Part shown: positions 32,620 to 44,352 of the stretch, one piece after another
Position numbering within the stretch: the first letter of the stretch is position 1
Layout of the letters: every line of letters starts with the position of its first letter
From: Phlegmacium glaucopus
Lineage: Eukaryota; Basidiomycota; Agaricomycetes; Agaricales; Cortinariaceae
DNA length: 64,000 nucleotides
Assembly (NCBI GenBank): GCA_015039465.1
Contig: MU130079.1
Location: 88,150-152,149, forward strand
Direction: 5' to 3'
Made by a program: the position numbers and the translations under genes
Notes under the pieces: generated by a model
The model's database searches: none
The model's input: the letters and a program-made list of their open reading frames with translations, nothing else
Told to the model about the DNA's origin: nothing

Positions 32620-34585
32620 GGACTGAAACTTCCAGGCAATATAACACTTTTATTATTCATTTCTGCAACGTGTTTTGGTGATGTGAAATTCTCTACTATG
32701 TATTTTAAATATTTTCCAGCAGTTATTTTATTTTATTGCACACTCAGGACCTTGCAAATGAACAATTTCTACCCAAATACCTGCCAAAATGCCATTTTTG
32801 CAACTTAACACTTCAGAAACTGGTTTATGTAACTTGTCTTGGTGATGTGAAATGTTCTAATATGTATGTTTAATATTTCTCAGCAATCACATTTTTTTCT
32901 TTCACACCCAGACCCTTATAAATGATCAGTTTCCACCCAAATTTCTGCTAAAATCCAGTGTTGGCAACTTCTAGCCTATAGAACACATCTAAAACTGGTT
33001 TCTGTATCTCATATTACTGACACAAAATAGTGTACCATGTATTACAAACATCTCTCAGGAGTTAGAATTCTTTATTTCACACTCAAACCCTTAAAAATGA
33101 GTGAGCTACTGCCAATTCCAATACAAATTTGAAACTTCCAGCCTATAGAACTGTTCATAAACTGGTCTTTGTAGCTATTCCTGTACCAAAAATTATCTAT
33201 GGTGTGTCAAAAATATTCCTGAAGAATTTCATTATTTTATTTCATACTTAGAACCCTACAATTAAGCAAAACCCACCTAAATCCCTGTTAACATCAGGAA
33301 AAATGACTTCTGCCCTAGGCTGTCCTGAAATGTCCTGGGGTGCCCCAGGCAGCTCAGGGCACTCAGGTCAAGAGGTTGCCCTGGGGTGCAAGTTACCTAT
33401 GTATGAAAAGTCTTAGGCTGTCCTGGGGCAACCTGAGGCAACCTGAGAGCGCCCTGAGGCAACCTGAGAGCATCCTGAGGCAACCTGAGAGCATCCTGAG
33501 GCAACCTGAGAGCATCCTGAGGCAGCCTTAGTCCCTTTGGATCTGATGCTAGAAAACATATATAAACCAGATATTTGAGTGGTCTCACACAACAGAATAA
33601 TAATAATAATAATAAAATTATATTCAATTATTCTAAACATCATATATACAAGTATAACACTAGGGAAGTAGGAAATAAGAAAACAAAATTGTGAGTGGTT
33701 TATATATCTTTTGGATGGCACACGGACCATGGGTCACATGATCACAGATGGGCATGATTTCAAGCATATGGTACTGGGTCAGGGTAGATTACATAAATTC
33801 CAAAAAAGGAAAATTTTTAAAGATGATAGAGAATTGTTTTAGGGCCCTGAATATGTTTAAATTATATTAATAGCTCTCCTTATGGAGAAAACTGCAAAAT
33901 ACTTTCCTGGACGCGGTGGTCAAAGATTTTCTAGCAAAATTCATAAATTCTAAGGGACTCCCAGGGCCTCCTGATGTGATTTAATCCAGATGGTCAATGC
34001 ACCAGGATACACTAAAGGTGTCCTGAGAAAATGGTTGACACTCAAAACTTTATCTATGCTGTCCTAGGTTGTCCTGAGGTGTCCTTGGATAAGTGTGTAA
34101 CACTCAAATTTTACCTGTGCTGCTCTAGGATGTCCTGGGGTGTCCTGGGGTGTCCTGGGATGTCCTGAGTAGTAATGTGATACTAACAAATTACCCAAGG
34201 CTACCTAGGGCCAAAATCATTTTTCCTGATGAAATTGCAATTTTTAAGACTTCCAGCTTATAGAACTCTTCAGAAACTGGGTTCTGCAACCTATCATAGT
34301 GACAAAATATACTCTACCATGTATTCTCAGCATTTCTTAGGAGTTAGATTTTTTTATTCTGCTTTCAACCCCTCACAACTGAGTGATCTTCTGCCAATTT
34401 CATCCAATGTGTGATGTTTGAGACTTCCAACCTATAGAACACTTCATGAACTAGTTTCTGTAACTCATATTGGTGATAAGAAATGCTCTACAATGTATCC
34501 TAAACATTTCTCAGAAGTCTAATCTTCTGATTTTACAGGTTGAGCTTAATAAAACAAGTGATCAAGCCAATACCAGCCAAATTGA
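32620..34585. repeat. Diverged tandem repeats of about 160-185 bp
   Basis: The phrase CTTCCAGCCTATAGAACTCTTCA...AAACTGGTTTCTGTA, followed by a TACCATGTATTxTAAACATTTCTCAGGAGTTAGA block, recurs at about 32624, 32810, 32968, 33135, 34249, 34423 and 34590. Copies differ by 15-25% by eye. The array is split by a CCTGAGG/TGTCCTGGGG-rich block (33300-34210). No genes. Confidence 0.7.
33300..34200. repeat. CCTGAGG/TGTCCTGGGG minisatellite block
   Basis: At 33425-33530 a 21-bp unit (GCAACCTGAGAGCATCCTGAG) is repeated about five times. At 34055-34165 units of TGTCCTGGGG repeat, and a TAATAA run lies near 33600. Open frames here read the repeat (LRQPES) and are not genes. Confidence 0.85.
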
Positions 34586-34880
34586 AGTTTCTAAGGAATA
34601 GAACTCTTCAACAACTCATTTCTTGGATTTGTTTTGGTGGGAGAATATGTTATATTCTTGATTCTAAACATTTTGTTGGGAGTGGAATTTGTAATTTCAT
34701 GCGCCAAGTATGAGATATTGGGTGGTAAGAGTCCATATCTCATACTTGGAGCATGAAATTACAAATTCTACTCCCAACAAAATGTTCAGAATCAAGCTTA
34801 TAACATATTATCCCACCAAAGTAAATCCCAGAAATGAGTTGTTGAAGAGTTCTATACCTTAGAAGTTTCAGCCATCAATT
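34575..34880. repeat. Large imperfect inverted repeat
   Basis: The left arm CCAAATTGAAGTTTCTAAGG... through CATTTTGTTGGGAGTGGAAT pairs with the right arm ATTCTACTCCCAACAAAATG... through CCTTAGAAGTTTCA. The arms are about 140 bp and the loop is around 34715 (ATTGGGTGGTAAGAGT). It abuts the tandem repeats and looks like an inverted duplication of their last unit. Confidence 0.8.
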
Positions 34881-35107
34881 TGGCTGGGGAAACATGCATC
34901 CAGACACAACAGTACAAATTTACAAAATTTGATTTATTGTAGCTGATTCACATTATATTTTTATGGATATACATCACTGAAAGTCCCCTCTGGGAGTGTT
35001 GTACAGAGAGGGAGCTCAGTGTCTCAGTTTCTGAGATGTGACATATGTGTGACACATGCCAAGCCAGATGTCACAGGTGACAGGCATTGCCCACCACCAG
35101 GTATAAT

Positions 35108-36092
35108 GATCAGGGTTTTGTAAAAGGTACATAGCTGCCATAGGACTTCCAATTTCCATTTTTGTTGATAAAGCATTGACAATCTTTGAAATTATTTTGT
35201 GTGCATCATCTGTTTGTGAAGGATCATCATGTTCTAATTTTGAATTTTTATCTAAAATATTATAAGCTGTTGAGAAGATTTGATGTGTTTTTAGAACAGG
35301 TTTACTGATATAATCAGTAACATATGAAATAACAGCTTTAATTGATGTCCCAGAAAGCATACTTGTAACATCTGTATTACATCTACAAAGATAAGTTATA
35401 CAAGGTGATATTGTATTTAGCATACTCTCTGTTTTTTTTTATATTAATATAACCATCCTCAGCATTCACTGTTGTTTCAGGTACAATAGGTCATGGGAAA
35501 TGTGCTTTACAAACACCATCTTTGTTCATACATCCCTTTGGTTTTAAGGGGGATTTATTTATATCATTAGAGTTACATTTGTGTACATTTGACCTTAATA
35601 AGATGTCATCAATTGTTTCTTCAAATTTTACCCACCAATTTCTTAATGGTTGGCATCCAATGCAATTTGTATGTTCCTTTGAATTACAAGGATCAGGGGG
35701 TTCTTCAGGCATAGTTTGTGTTGGATCTTGATATTGTGTTTGTGCCAATTGATTGTATTCTTCTTGGACAAGAGGTTGAATTCCTGTAAAATCACTTATA
35801 ATATTTGTGGGTATTTTGGATTTTACATATTCCATTGATCCTGTTAAAATTCACCTTTTTGACAACCCTCAAGGTATTGTATTAGGCTTTTTTGGAACTC
35901 ATTGTCTTTTTCCATGAGTTTGTCTTGAATTTCTTGTGGTGAAAGAGTGTTTTCAATCCATAACACTGTGTGTAAATGTAGTGTTAATTGTCCTTGCTGT
36001 TCCACCGCCCCATAATATCCAGCTGTATTACCATATAGTCCTGAATGATCAGTTCCAATTCCAAGGACATGCTTGATGAACATGGGGATCAT
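35108..36092 (-). pseudogene. Helitron Rep-like HUH region and downstream block
   Basis: The minus frame 36092-35844 reads FIKHVLGIGTDHSGLYG, then GYYGAVEQQGQLTLHLHTV; HLH fits a HUH nuclease motif. After a frameshift, 35835-35491 has HTNCIGCQ, SNVHKCN and KGCMNKDGVCKAHFP (zinc-binding). Then 35423-35108 has CRCNTDVTSMLSGTSIKAVI, YVTDYISKP, KIVNALSTKMEIGSPMAAMY and LLQNPDHYT, where the Mutator-like element cuts in. Rep nicks and joins DNA strands during rolling-circle transposition. At least two frameshifts are present. Confidence 0.8.
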
Positions 36093-37149
36093 TAGATCAA
36101 AAAATTGTGCTGCAGCTACAGGATTTTGTGCTACAAGTTGATTTCATTCATTTGCTGTTCTTAAATCAGGTTTAAATTCAATGTCTTTCTTTATCTGCAT
36201 AGTATAAAGATATTGGGTGTCAATTGTCAGCAGGTGATAATGTTATAAACCATGAGGGTGCACCCAGTTGTGATATCATGGACCATATCTCATTTCACAT
36301 ATATTTTTTACATGTTATTGAACCTTTTACAAATCCCCCTACATGATCCAAGTCCTTCAAAAGATCAAAACAAGCTTTTTCTTCAGTAGATTTAGAATTA
36401 AAATGTTCTCCAATTGAAAGCTTGTCACTGATGTTCTTTAATATGTCAATATTTAGGGATTTCAAGTGTTTAGATATTTCAGGCCATTTTTGTCTTTTAG
36501 CTAAAAGGAAACTACCTGTGACACCTGCTTTTAGCTGTTCATGATTAAATGCAATCATTGGAAAATAAAAGTAAGTTTGAAAGTGTTTATCATGATACAT
36601 AAGAAGATTGAGTTTATGAGTGGTCTCTGATATCATGCCAAAGTGACACTTTTGACCAATTCCTCCATAACCATATGGGAATAGCCAGGGAAACATTTGT
36701 GGATATGCCTGTGGATTATCATACATTGATTGGGGTTTGGAATCATGACTAATGCCTAATGTACATCCATTTTCAGCTAAATGTTGTAATGCTCTTGCTT
36801 TCAAGCTACTCAGAGACATATGTTCATATTCAGGACCAGTTAAACCATGTACTGTAAATGGACATGGTCCATTAGTTGTTCCTTCTTCAGCTTCATTATC
36901 ATAAACACTCATTGCAGTTGCTATTTTATTTCCACAATTTGGATCAGATATTGAATATTGAATTTCAACTGGGACTCCTGCTAGAGGATAACTATTAAGA
37001 TTTTCAAGAGAAATAGATAGATCTTTATAGTCAACATAATTTAATTTTAACCATTCCAATGCATTTTTTACATTATTTCTATGTACTAGCATTGGTGTGC
37101 ATTTAATGTCATCATCAGTGGGCTTGATAGGTCCTTGAAATACAAACAC
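36093..37149 (-). pseudogene. Helitron region upstream of Rep
   Basis: The minus frame 37149-36295 contains LKLNYVDYKDLSISLENL, LAGVPVEIQYS, KARALQHLAENG and the block YPQMFPWLFPYGYGGIGQ. That block is a hallmark of fungal and animal Helitron proteins as I know them. It continues through HDKHFQTYFYFPMIAFNHEQ to DLDHVGGFVKGSITCKKYM. Beyond the stop the next codons still read NEIWSMISQLGAPSWFITLS, the first Rep motif, with an in-frame TGA in the following ADN*HPI. The gene is dead here. Confidence 0.8.
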
Positions 37150-37260
37150 CAGAATTTCATTAATATCTTGTCAGCTGGGAGATAATGCATGATAAACTTT
37201 TACCATGGGGTTAGAAAACATTATTACATTGGCAATCATTTTTGCACGTCCTGATGAGAC

Positions 37261-38372
37261 TCAGACTAGACATCTGTTATGTTGAATCCTTGATATCAAC
37301 ATTTTTTCTGCAAATGTCAGGTCTTGTAATACCAATGGTACTGCACCTATACAGAAAGAATTAGCCAAAGATTGAGGTGGTTTTTTACCTTTTTTCAAAA
37401 AGGTTTGACAAGATTTGCATATATGTTGACAATTTTCAGCTAATATTGGACCTTTTAACAGTAAAATCGGGTCTGATGTGTGTAGTCTTTCATGTTGACC
37501 AATGTTACCAGGTGATAGAATATTTAAATCACAATCAATTTCAGTTAAAAGAAGCATATTGTTAAGAGGCACTAATTGACCACAAACAGTGCAGCCTCCT
37601 TCAACTAATTTGTTTGGTATAGTGTCTTTACAAAAGCCTTTAACAATTTTCTCAATTAAAGATGCTGAAGGGGGATCTGGAGGAAATTTTGATGATAAGA
37701 CAGATTTTAAAGTGCTGAAATCTTTGTCATTCTTGTGTTCAAGAGATGGTAAAACAGGTTTTGAAGTACTGAAATCTTTGTAACTTTTATGTTCAAGAGA
37801 TGGTAAAACAGGTTTTGAGGTACTGAAATCTTGGTCATTCTGATTCTTAAGATATATGGTCTTGACTTTAGGTTTAATTTCAGCAAGAACAGAGACATAT
37901 TCTTCACATTGATGACAGTGATGATCATAAAAATGTGATAACATTGTATTTTTTGTGATTTTTTTGGTATAGGTATGTTATGTATGACATTCAATTCTTG
38001 TAACTCAATAACATTCAAACAAAGTGATAGCTGTGCCAAGGGAATCTTGGAAAAAAATAAGGAAATATTGAGATCTGTTTGAATAACTGTTGTATTATCA
38101 GAATGTTTGTAACCCTTGAATTCAAATTGTTTATTTTTGCAATATTCAAGATCATATGTTACAGAAGTATTGGTATAGCCATGGAGATGTTTATAAACAA
38201 TATCACCATTAACTGAAGTTTGATGTCTCCTGCCAGTGCAAAAAAGGTTTTTAAAATTGTCTTGAGTATCAAGAAATTTATTCATACAGGAATATGTTGT
38301 TAGGTTGTTAGTTTTGTTTTTTGTCTTTTGAATGTATTTTTTTTGTCTGGAGACACCATAACTATATGACAA
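37261..38372 (-). pseudogene. Helitron N-terminal Cys-rich region with internal repeats
   Basis: The start MSYSYGVSRQKKYIQK at 38372 runs to about 37950 (LSLCLNVIELQELNVI). There an A-rich run shifts the frame to MLSHFYDHHCHQCEEY. Two and a half copies of KDFSTSKPVLPSLEHK follow (60-bp DNA repeats at 37700-37850). Next come GGCTVCGQLVPLNNM, HICKSCQTFLKKGKKPPQSL, ANSFCIGAVPLVLQ and LISRIQHNRC. The CxxC pairs and the ANSFCIGxVP...RIQHNRC block match, from memory, the DUF6570-like region of fungal Helitrons. Confidence 0.75.
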
Positions 38373-38399
38373 GGTTGAAATATAATTTAAATGTTGTTC

Positions 38400-39890
38400 A
38401 AGCCAATAGTTAAAATGGTTATGCTTTCACATGTAATTGTGATAAAGTGAAACATAAAGGTTGTTACATTTGAGGTCGGTTGAAAACACAGTGAAAGTGA
38501 AATATAGGTGATGTGTGTGACAACATATGGATGTTTTATTTTTGTATCTGTATTTATATTGAACTACATCCCATCATAGGGTACATTTGAATTTCATAAT
38601 GTTATGATGCAATATGATGGGACTGAGTGTGTAAAGCTCAGTTTCATAATATTGAGTATGCAACATTACATGTTGCACTTCATGTGTTATCTGGTGTTCC
38701 GAGTAACAGTGTTCAAGAATTCCATAATTGAATTCCTTTAGGACAGGAAGTTCTAAACAAAAAAGAAAAAAAAGAAGGAAAGGAAAGGAAAAGTGTAAGG
38801 ATATGACATTTAAATGTGCTGACGTTGCATTCATACCAATATATTGCATTATAAACGTCAACAGAATGCAAAGTATTTGGATTATAGACATCTGATGATG
38901 GAGGAAGGAGAAAACTTTCAGACAGATCTTGAGACACCTTGTGTAAAAACAAAAATAAAAACAAAAACAAAAAGGACAAACATTTGTCAACAAGTATTTA
39001 TTGGCAACTTATTGTTGATAGTTGTTTACAATTTTTGGTTTGCTACATTGCGTTCTTATTAAGTTATTGTCTTCACTATCTTCTTTCAAGCCTTAAAAAT
39101 ATCCATGGATTATATATTGCTATTGGGTATGATCTTCCATGATCTATGCACTAACTATCTTGTGATGATAATAGCCTTGATATGATCCTGTCTTGAATTG
39201 GAATGCAATGTAGTTATTCTGTACTTTAGACAGCGTACATGTTGTCTTATTTTTGCAGAGGATGACCTTGACATGATAATTGCTTTTAAATTGTACCATT
39301 GCTGTATTGCTATATAAACAAGATTTATTTTTTATGCAAAAATGATTTAAATCAATTAGCTGAGCATACTGATAGTAAGATGATATAGGGTATTAAAGAA
39401 TTTGGTGATACCTCTTGATGGTGAATTATCTTAGTCTCCTATCAATGTTCCATCATGATGTAGTCATTTTTTATCTTATCTTAGTTCAAGATGCTGACAA
39501 TCCACATATTGTATGGTATTGTAATATACAGTATTATTTGACATAATTTATCAATATTTAAATGTCAACTTTTTTTGCACAGTCAAACTTGAGTGACAGT
39601 CCTAAAGTCTCAGCTTTTCTCTGATACTAACTATTCATACCACAATCTCCTTAAAGTCACAAAATATGGTTCCTCAGCCAGTCATGTTATTTTTATGATA
39701 ATGAATGGAATCATATTTTAAAATCACAATTGTTTTTTATTGCACTTTTTTGGCAATATATACAAAGTAAAATAATATTTTATGCATGAGTTTTTCGGAA
39801 TGCAGACATGTCAGAGTTAAAACCATGCTTTTTTTTCTGTATTTTTGGAGGAGGGCAATCAGAATAAGACGAGTTGGAACTATTATCTTC
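38400..39890. other. AT-rich region, no gene recognised
   Basis: Long AT-rich stretch with A-rich and polypyrimidine runs. The frames at 38574-39142 are biased translations of such runs. The 5' end of the Helitron (TC on the minus strand) should lie here but could not be placed. Confidence 0.4.
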
Positions 39891-39989
39891 ATCGTGTTCT
39901 GGTGCTGTATGAAAAAAATAAAATAGTAATGATCAATGTCAAATTATGAAATGGATTCAAGATTGGAACACATACTAAATTGATCCAAA

Positions 39990-41690
39990 TCAAAATGGCA
40001 ATCAAGACCTGAAAAAAAATGTTGATCTGCAAGGTTTTTGCCTTCCTCCAATAATCAATGATTGTGGAATTTTCCTTGTTAGAAACTTCAAGTTCACTAA
40101 TGGTGAACTCTGTGATGTCAAAATCAAAGTATTTGGGATGAATCCAACAATGTTTGATGCAGCATCATAAATCATTTGGTATCCCAGCGCAACATTGATT
40201 AGCTCTTTCCAAAAAAAATTCTCAAAGTCAGAAATAACATGTGGATGTTTGTTACCAAGCACTTTAGAATACTGTATAATGGCAATAATGTTATTTGCAT
40301 CCTAATGTATAATAGATGAACACATACAAGAGAGAGTTTGTATCGTTGGACATAGAAGCTAGAAAGGTGAATTTGTGCTTCTTGGAGAAGGAATATGGGA
40401 CTAATAAGAAGGGTGACTTGAAGTGGGAGACAGAGATTATTGATTTTTTGATTATCACCAACAAGCTTTTCAAGAAAAATGGAAAACTGGTCTTTTTCAT
40501 CATTGTTGGAGACAAACATCATTCTATTGATATAATTGTTTTTGAAATGAGGACACAAGAAAAATTAATCAAGTATGACTGATGGTGTAGTAATATCTTT
40601 GAATGCTTCCAATGTTCCAGGTAAATCAGGAATACTCTGCAGAATAGTAAATTGAATGGTCGCAATAATTATAGAGTATTAATTTTGATAGTACATACAA
40701 TAATATCAGGATTATGATCCAACATAAACACAATGTGCATGGCAGGAAGTTGCATATTAAAAAGACTTTTGTCGGCAGCTATATTTGAATGCAATTGGAA
40801 CAAAGCATGTAATTGTTTTATGGGAAGATCCATGGAAGCAACATTAACGCTCGTTTTTGCCTTATGTGTGGTGAAGTTATGACAAAATTTTCTCAAGATC
40901 GAGGTCCAATCACCCAGTGTACACAGAACTTTCTGTTTCTCATAAGGACAATTCAAAATAAAATCAGCAGATTACTTACCTCGTGTTTTGTAAAATCAAC
41001 TTTCATTTTCTTGTGCAAAGGAGGGAGTAACATATTTTCTGTCACTTCCAGACTGGATATGACATCTAAAAGCCGATAGGCGCTCAATAAGCTGCAAAAT
41101 TTGTTTCCTTTCTCTTTTGTTTTTAACAATGATCTTCTTGCTTTGAAATTGCAGTAGGGGATAATGCCAACATTGAATCAATGTTCACCACTCATAGTAG
41201 TGCTTTCAACAACAAATTGTGAATGCTTTGTGATTTTAGAAAGGTGTCATAATGATCAACTGAGTCTGCCAAACCCTAATATCAAAAGATGGGTACAAAT
41301 TATCAACTTGTATCCAATAAAATTTCAATAACATACAAGTGCATAGTGTGCATTTCCAAATTTATCATAAATTGATGTTGGTACCATTGGCAACAAGGTA
41401 TACCATGGAAATGAAGTAAGAAGCAAAGATTGAACTCTGAGTGAAGGGTCAATTACTTGATGTTGATCTTTGGAGTTTTCATTGGTTGTGAGTGCAGGGC
41501 AATCTAGTTCCATAGTAATATCTACATCAGTATTCAGTAGCTCTTGAGGGTTAATACCAAATTGGCTAGTATTAATGTCAAAGGGGGAGATGATGTTAGA
41601 TGATTATTGTGGAGGACCGGAGAATGAGGGGGCTGAGGACGTTGGGCCTGGTTTTGAGAACTAGTATCGGTTGATGAGGACATTAAGTTT
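39990..41690 (-). pseudogene. Decayed multi-exon gene of unknown function
   Basis: The minus strand starts with ATG near 41683 (MSSSTDTSSQNQAQRPQ). A shift at a C-run leads into FDINTSQFGINPQELLNTD and MELDCPALTTNENSKD, up to a splice-like site at GTATGTTATTG (about 41335). Further exon-like pieces are LADSVDHYDTFLKSQS, IERLSAFRCHIQSGSD and KVLCTLGDWTSILRKFC...MHIVFMLDHNPDI. The last piece is preceded by an intron GTAAGTAATC...AAACAG (about 40980-40933) and followed by GTATGTAC...CTGCAG into IPDLPGTLEAFKDITTPSV and a stop near 40578. The family is not recognised. Frameshifts suggest decay. Confidence 0.4.
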
Positions 41691-41699
41691 ATGTTCAAT

Positions 41700-42575
41700 T
41701 GACTAGACACTGTGATTATAATGATGAAAATATTTCAATGTAAAAATTTCAGTGGACCTACTTTATCAACTGATCTGAAGCAGAGCAAGTTGATCTTTTC
41801 AATTTTCTGTTGTGTTAAGGGTAGGCTTAACCCTTAATCTCAACATCCATCAACACAAAGAAGTACATGGATATAGTACAGTTATAAGCGCTAAACTTTC
41901 TCAATAACCTTTAAGCTTTTCTTCATTTACATAAAAATATAATTCACATCAATCACCTATGGGTATTTTGATTCCAACTATGGTAAATATCAGCACACTA
42001 TCAGATAAGATAATGAGGCCCAATAACCTTGAAATGTTATTTGGCCTAAATTATGAATTGAATTGATCAGTGGTATATCTCAATGGATTTAGAACAAATT
42101 GATAGTGATTCGTGTATCTATAACTTTCCATCCGGTGATATATTTTTGTCTAACTATACTCTGCCTTTTTTAGATTGTTGGATTGGACCATGAGATCATA
42201 GAGAACTAACAAGTACATTTTTTTGGTCTTTTTCACATATTTACTACTGGCTCTTGAGTTCTTCTCATAGTCAGTCTGATTAAGACATTATTCAATCTTC
42301 AGTAGGAATGGTCAAACATATATACACATATGATTGTCAGTGATTGATTGTTGATGGGTATTTATACATAAGAGTCAAGCTGTATTTATACTTTTTAAAG
42401 TTTTGAGAGACTGATACAACTATTTGTCGATAGATATCACCAAAACATCATTTCAAATTTTTACATTTAATGGTAAGGTAAGGCATGCTGCACATTTTTT
42501 ACTATCATAGAAGCAATCCTTGGCAAAAATTTGACCAACACAAATTCTCTGAACTGGATAAAAATAAAAATCTGT
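41700..42575. other. AT-rich spacer, nothing recognised
   Basis: No coding sense or clear repeat was seen upstream of the MITE at 42586. Confidence 0.4.
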
Positions 42576-42585
42576 ACCGCATGTT

Positions 42586-44352
42586 GAGGACTTTACACTC
42601 CCCCACATTGTCCGGCCGGAATTCCGCCAGACTCCAGAAAAGTCCGGTCAGAGTCTGGTCAGAGTCCAGTCAGAGTCCGGTGGAAGTCCGGCAGAAGTCC
42701 AGTGGAAGTACAAAACATGCCTGTATCCCCTCCTAACCTAAGAACGCGCTACCGCTGATGTGATTGAATTTGCTTTTGTTTGGTAATCAAAGGATTACTG
42801 TTTTTAGGAAACAAATCCAGAAACCAATAACTTTAATGACCAACAAACTCTGTTTTTGTGCAAGTTGGGGTTTCCTTGAAAGTATAACCAGTATACTCTT
42901 GAATAAAACAACAATACACTTTTAAAGTCCAAATGTTCTAGACTATGATTCAAGTTTAAAGTCCAAATTTCTCTAGACTATGATTCTGATAACAAGTCTA
43001 TAGTCCAATTTCTTAGACTATTATATAGTGCTTTTTGATAGAACAAAGGCAAGTCCCTATAGGATTTAATATCCTTTGTCTATATGATAACCAATTTTGG
43101 TAGTACAAAGACAAGCCCCTTTAGGGATTAATATTCTTTGACTATCCACAACAAATGATTTAAAGTCCCTGAGGCAGACTGTGAGACAGCTTTATAGTAC
43201 AAGGATTTCTCCTCAGACTCTGACAAAGGATTTAATATCCTTGCTTCCAAGACAAGTCCCTAAAGGATTTAATATTCTTGGTTTAAACAGAACAAAGGTA
43301 AGCCCCTTTAGGATTTAATACCCTTTGAACTGAGTGAAGCAAAGCAAGTCCACTTGTAATTCCAATTCTAACTTGTGCCAATTCAGAGCGCTGAAACTTG
43401 GGAAAGAAAGGAAGAGTGCAAATTCACTAATTTTACTGGTGCTTTCTAGCTACTTTTATACATAAATGAGAAACAAAATTAGGTAAGAGTCTGTGATGTC
43501 ATGTCTATGTTTTATGATTACTGATGCTATTTTATGATGTCATGTCTTGTTTTTAGATGACTGATCATTGTTTTATGATGTAGATGACTGATCATTGTTT
43601 TATGATGTCATGTCTTGTTTCTAGATGACTGAGCATTGTTTTATGATGTCATATGTTTCATAATGTCACAAATGTCACATGATATCACATGCTTCATTAT
43701 TGTAGGACCTTTTATTGATATTTTACTTACTGATGTTATCCTTAGGACTTGTATAACAATCCTTCATAGTAGTAGACTTGATAGTTACTTTAGATTGCAA
43801 GTAGTTCATTTGACCATTATGGATTTTGTATGGTTAGAGTCTGAACTTTTTGTAGTGTTATTTAACAGTATGATAAATAGATCAATTCAGATCATAGTTA
43901 TCTGCTGCTTTAACATTTTTAATACATACTATGCAACTTCCAGTTTAATCAACAAGTGTAGTCAACACTTTTGACCCTTACAATATCAATTTGTAGATTA
44001 ATTCATGGTTGGGTTATTGATCTTGTTGATTCAATTGAAGAATAATATTATGAAAAATTGAATAATCCATAGGTATTCAACTTTCAGTCCTATCACCGCG
44101 CAGACAGAAAATATCCCCATCCCTAAATATTAATCCCAAGCCCTAAACCCTAACCCATAACCCTAAGCCTAACCTCTAAATCTAAATATAACCCTAAATT
44201 CTATCAAAAGTCCGGCGGACTGTGACCAGACATACAGTCCAGGCATTTTTCTACTTTCACTGGACTCTGACCAGACTCCGACCAGACTCTCACCGGACTT
44301 TTACCGGAATTTTAGTGGAGTCCGCCGGACAATGTGGGGGACTGTAAAGTAC
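42586..44352. mobile_element. MITE family F with 10-bp duplication, interrupted by element E
   Basis: The ends ACTTTACACTCCCCCACATT (left, from about 42589) and the inverse of ACTTTACAGTCCCCCACATT (right) are flanked by the 10-bp duplication ACCGCATGTT (42576-42585, 44353-44362). Each arm carries degenerate tandem units such as AGTCCGGTCAGAGTC. Between the arms is a telomere-like stretch (CCCTAAACCCTAACCC at about 44150). Element E copy 2 (42752-44098) is inserted inside, so the original MITE was about 420 bp. A sister lies at 52053-52409. Duplications of 9-11 bp are typical of Mutator-like elements. Confidence 0.85.
42752..44098 (-). mobile_element. Element E, copy 2 (one repeat unit)
   Basis: Inverted copy of 1931-4124 with the same outer ends, but 1,347 bp long because it holds only one 204-bp unit where copy 1 has nearly four. 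It sits inside MITE F. No target duplication could be identified, which leaves its transposition mechanism open. Confidence 0.75.

Larger units (their letters stand above)
26722..35098. mobile_element. Mutator-like TIR element inserted in the Helitron (8,377 bp)
   Basis: The 9-bp duplications AGGTATAAT at 26713-26721 and 35099-35107 flank ends GGTGGGCAATGCC and GGCATTGCCCACCACC (13-bp inverted ends; the right end has an extra ACC). The Helitron coding frame is cut exactly at the duplication (DHYT|SHKF) and rejoins without loss. A 9-bp duplication is typical of Mutator-like elements. No transposase was recognised. The interior is filled by a DIRS-like retroelement and by diverged tandem repeats, so it is non-autonomous or gutted. 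Confidence 0.8.
22723..38372 (-). mobile_element. Helitron (Rep/helicase rolling-circle transposon), interrupted
   Basis: Minus-strand coding pieces read in order: a Cys-rich N-terminal region (38372-37261), the Rep upstream region (37149-36295), the Rep-like HUH region (36294-35844), a zinc-binding region and the DHYT block (35835-35108). After an 8.4-kb insertion (26722-35098) come the continuation of DHYT at 26712, the pre-helicase block (25991-25527), an N gap, and the helicase end plus protease-like domain (24543-22723, partly string-reversed in this sequence). In-frame stops and frameshifts mean it is no longer active. Termini were not identified. Confidence 0.85.

Noticed and set aside
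33420..33530. CRISPR-like array
   Set aside because: Direct head-to-tail units without spacers. It is a minisatellite in a eukaryotic repeat region.
33340..33627. Small protein genes with LRQPES or LRLPQ repeats
   Set aside because: They are translations of a 21-bp minisatellite on both strands, with no start context or splice sites.
40199..40582. Overlapping plus and minus frames as two genes
   Set aside because: Neither has splice sites or a recognisable domain and they overlap almost completely. At most one could be real, so neither is called.
44140..44215. Telomere or interstitial telomere sequence (CCCTAA runs)
   Set aside because: The runs are short and degenerate, lie in the core of a MITE with a 10-bp target duplication, and recur in its sister copy at 52200. 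They are part of the element, not a chromosome end.
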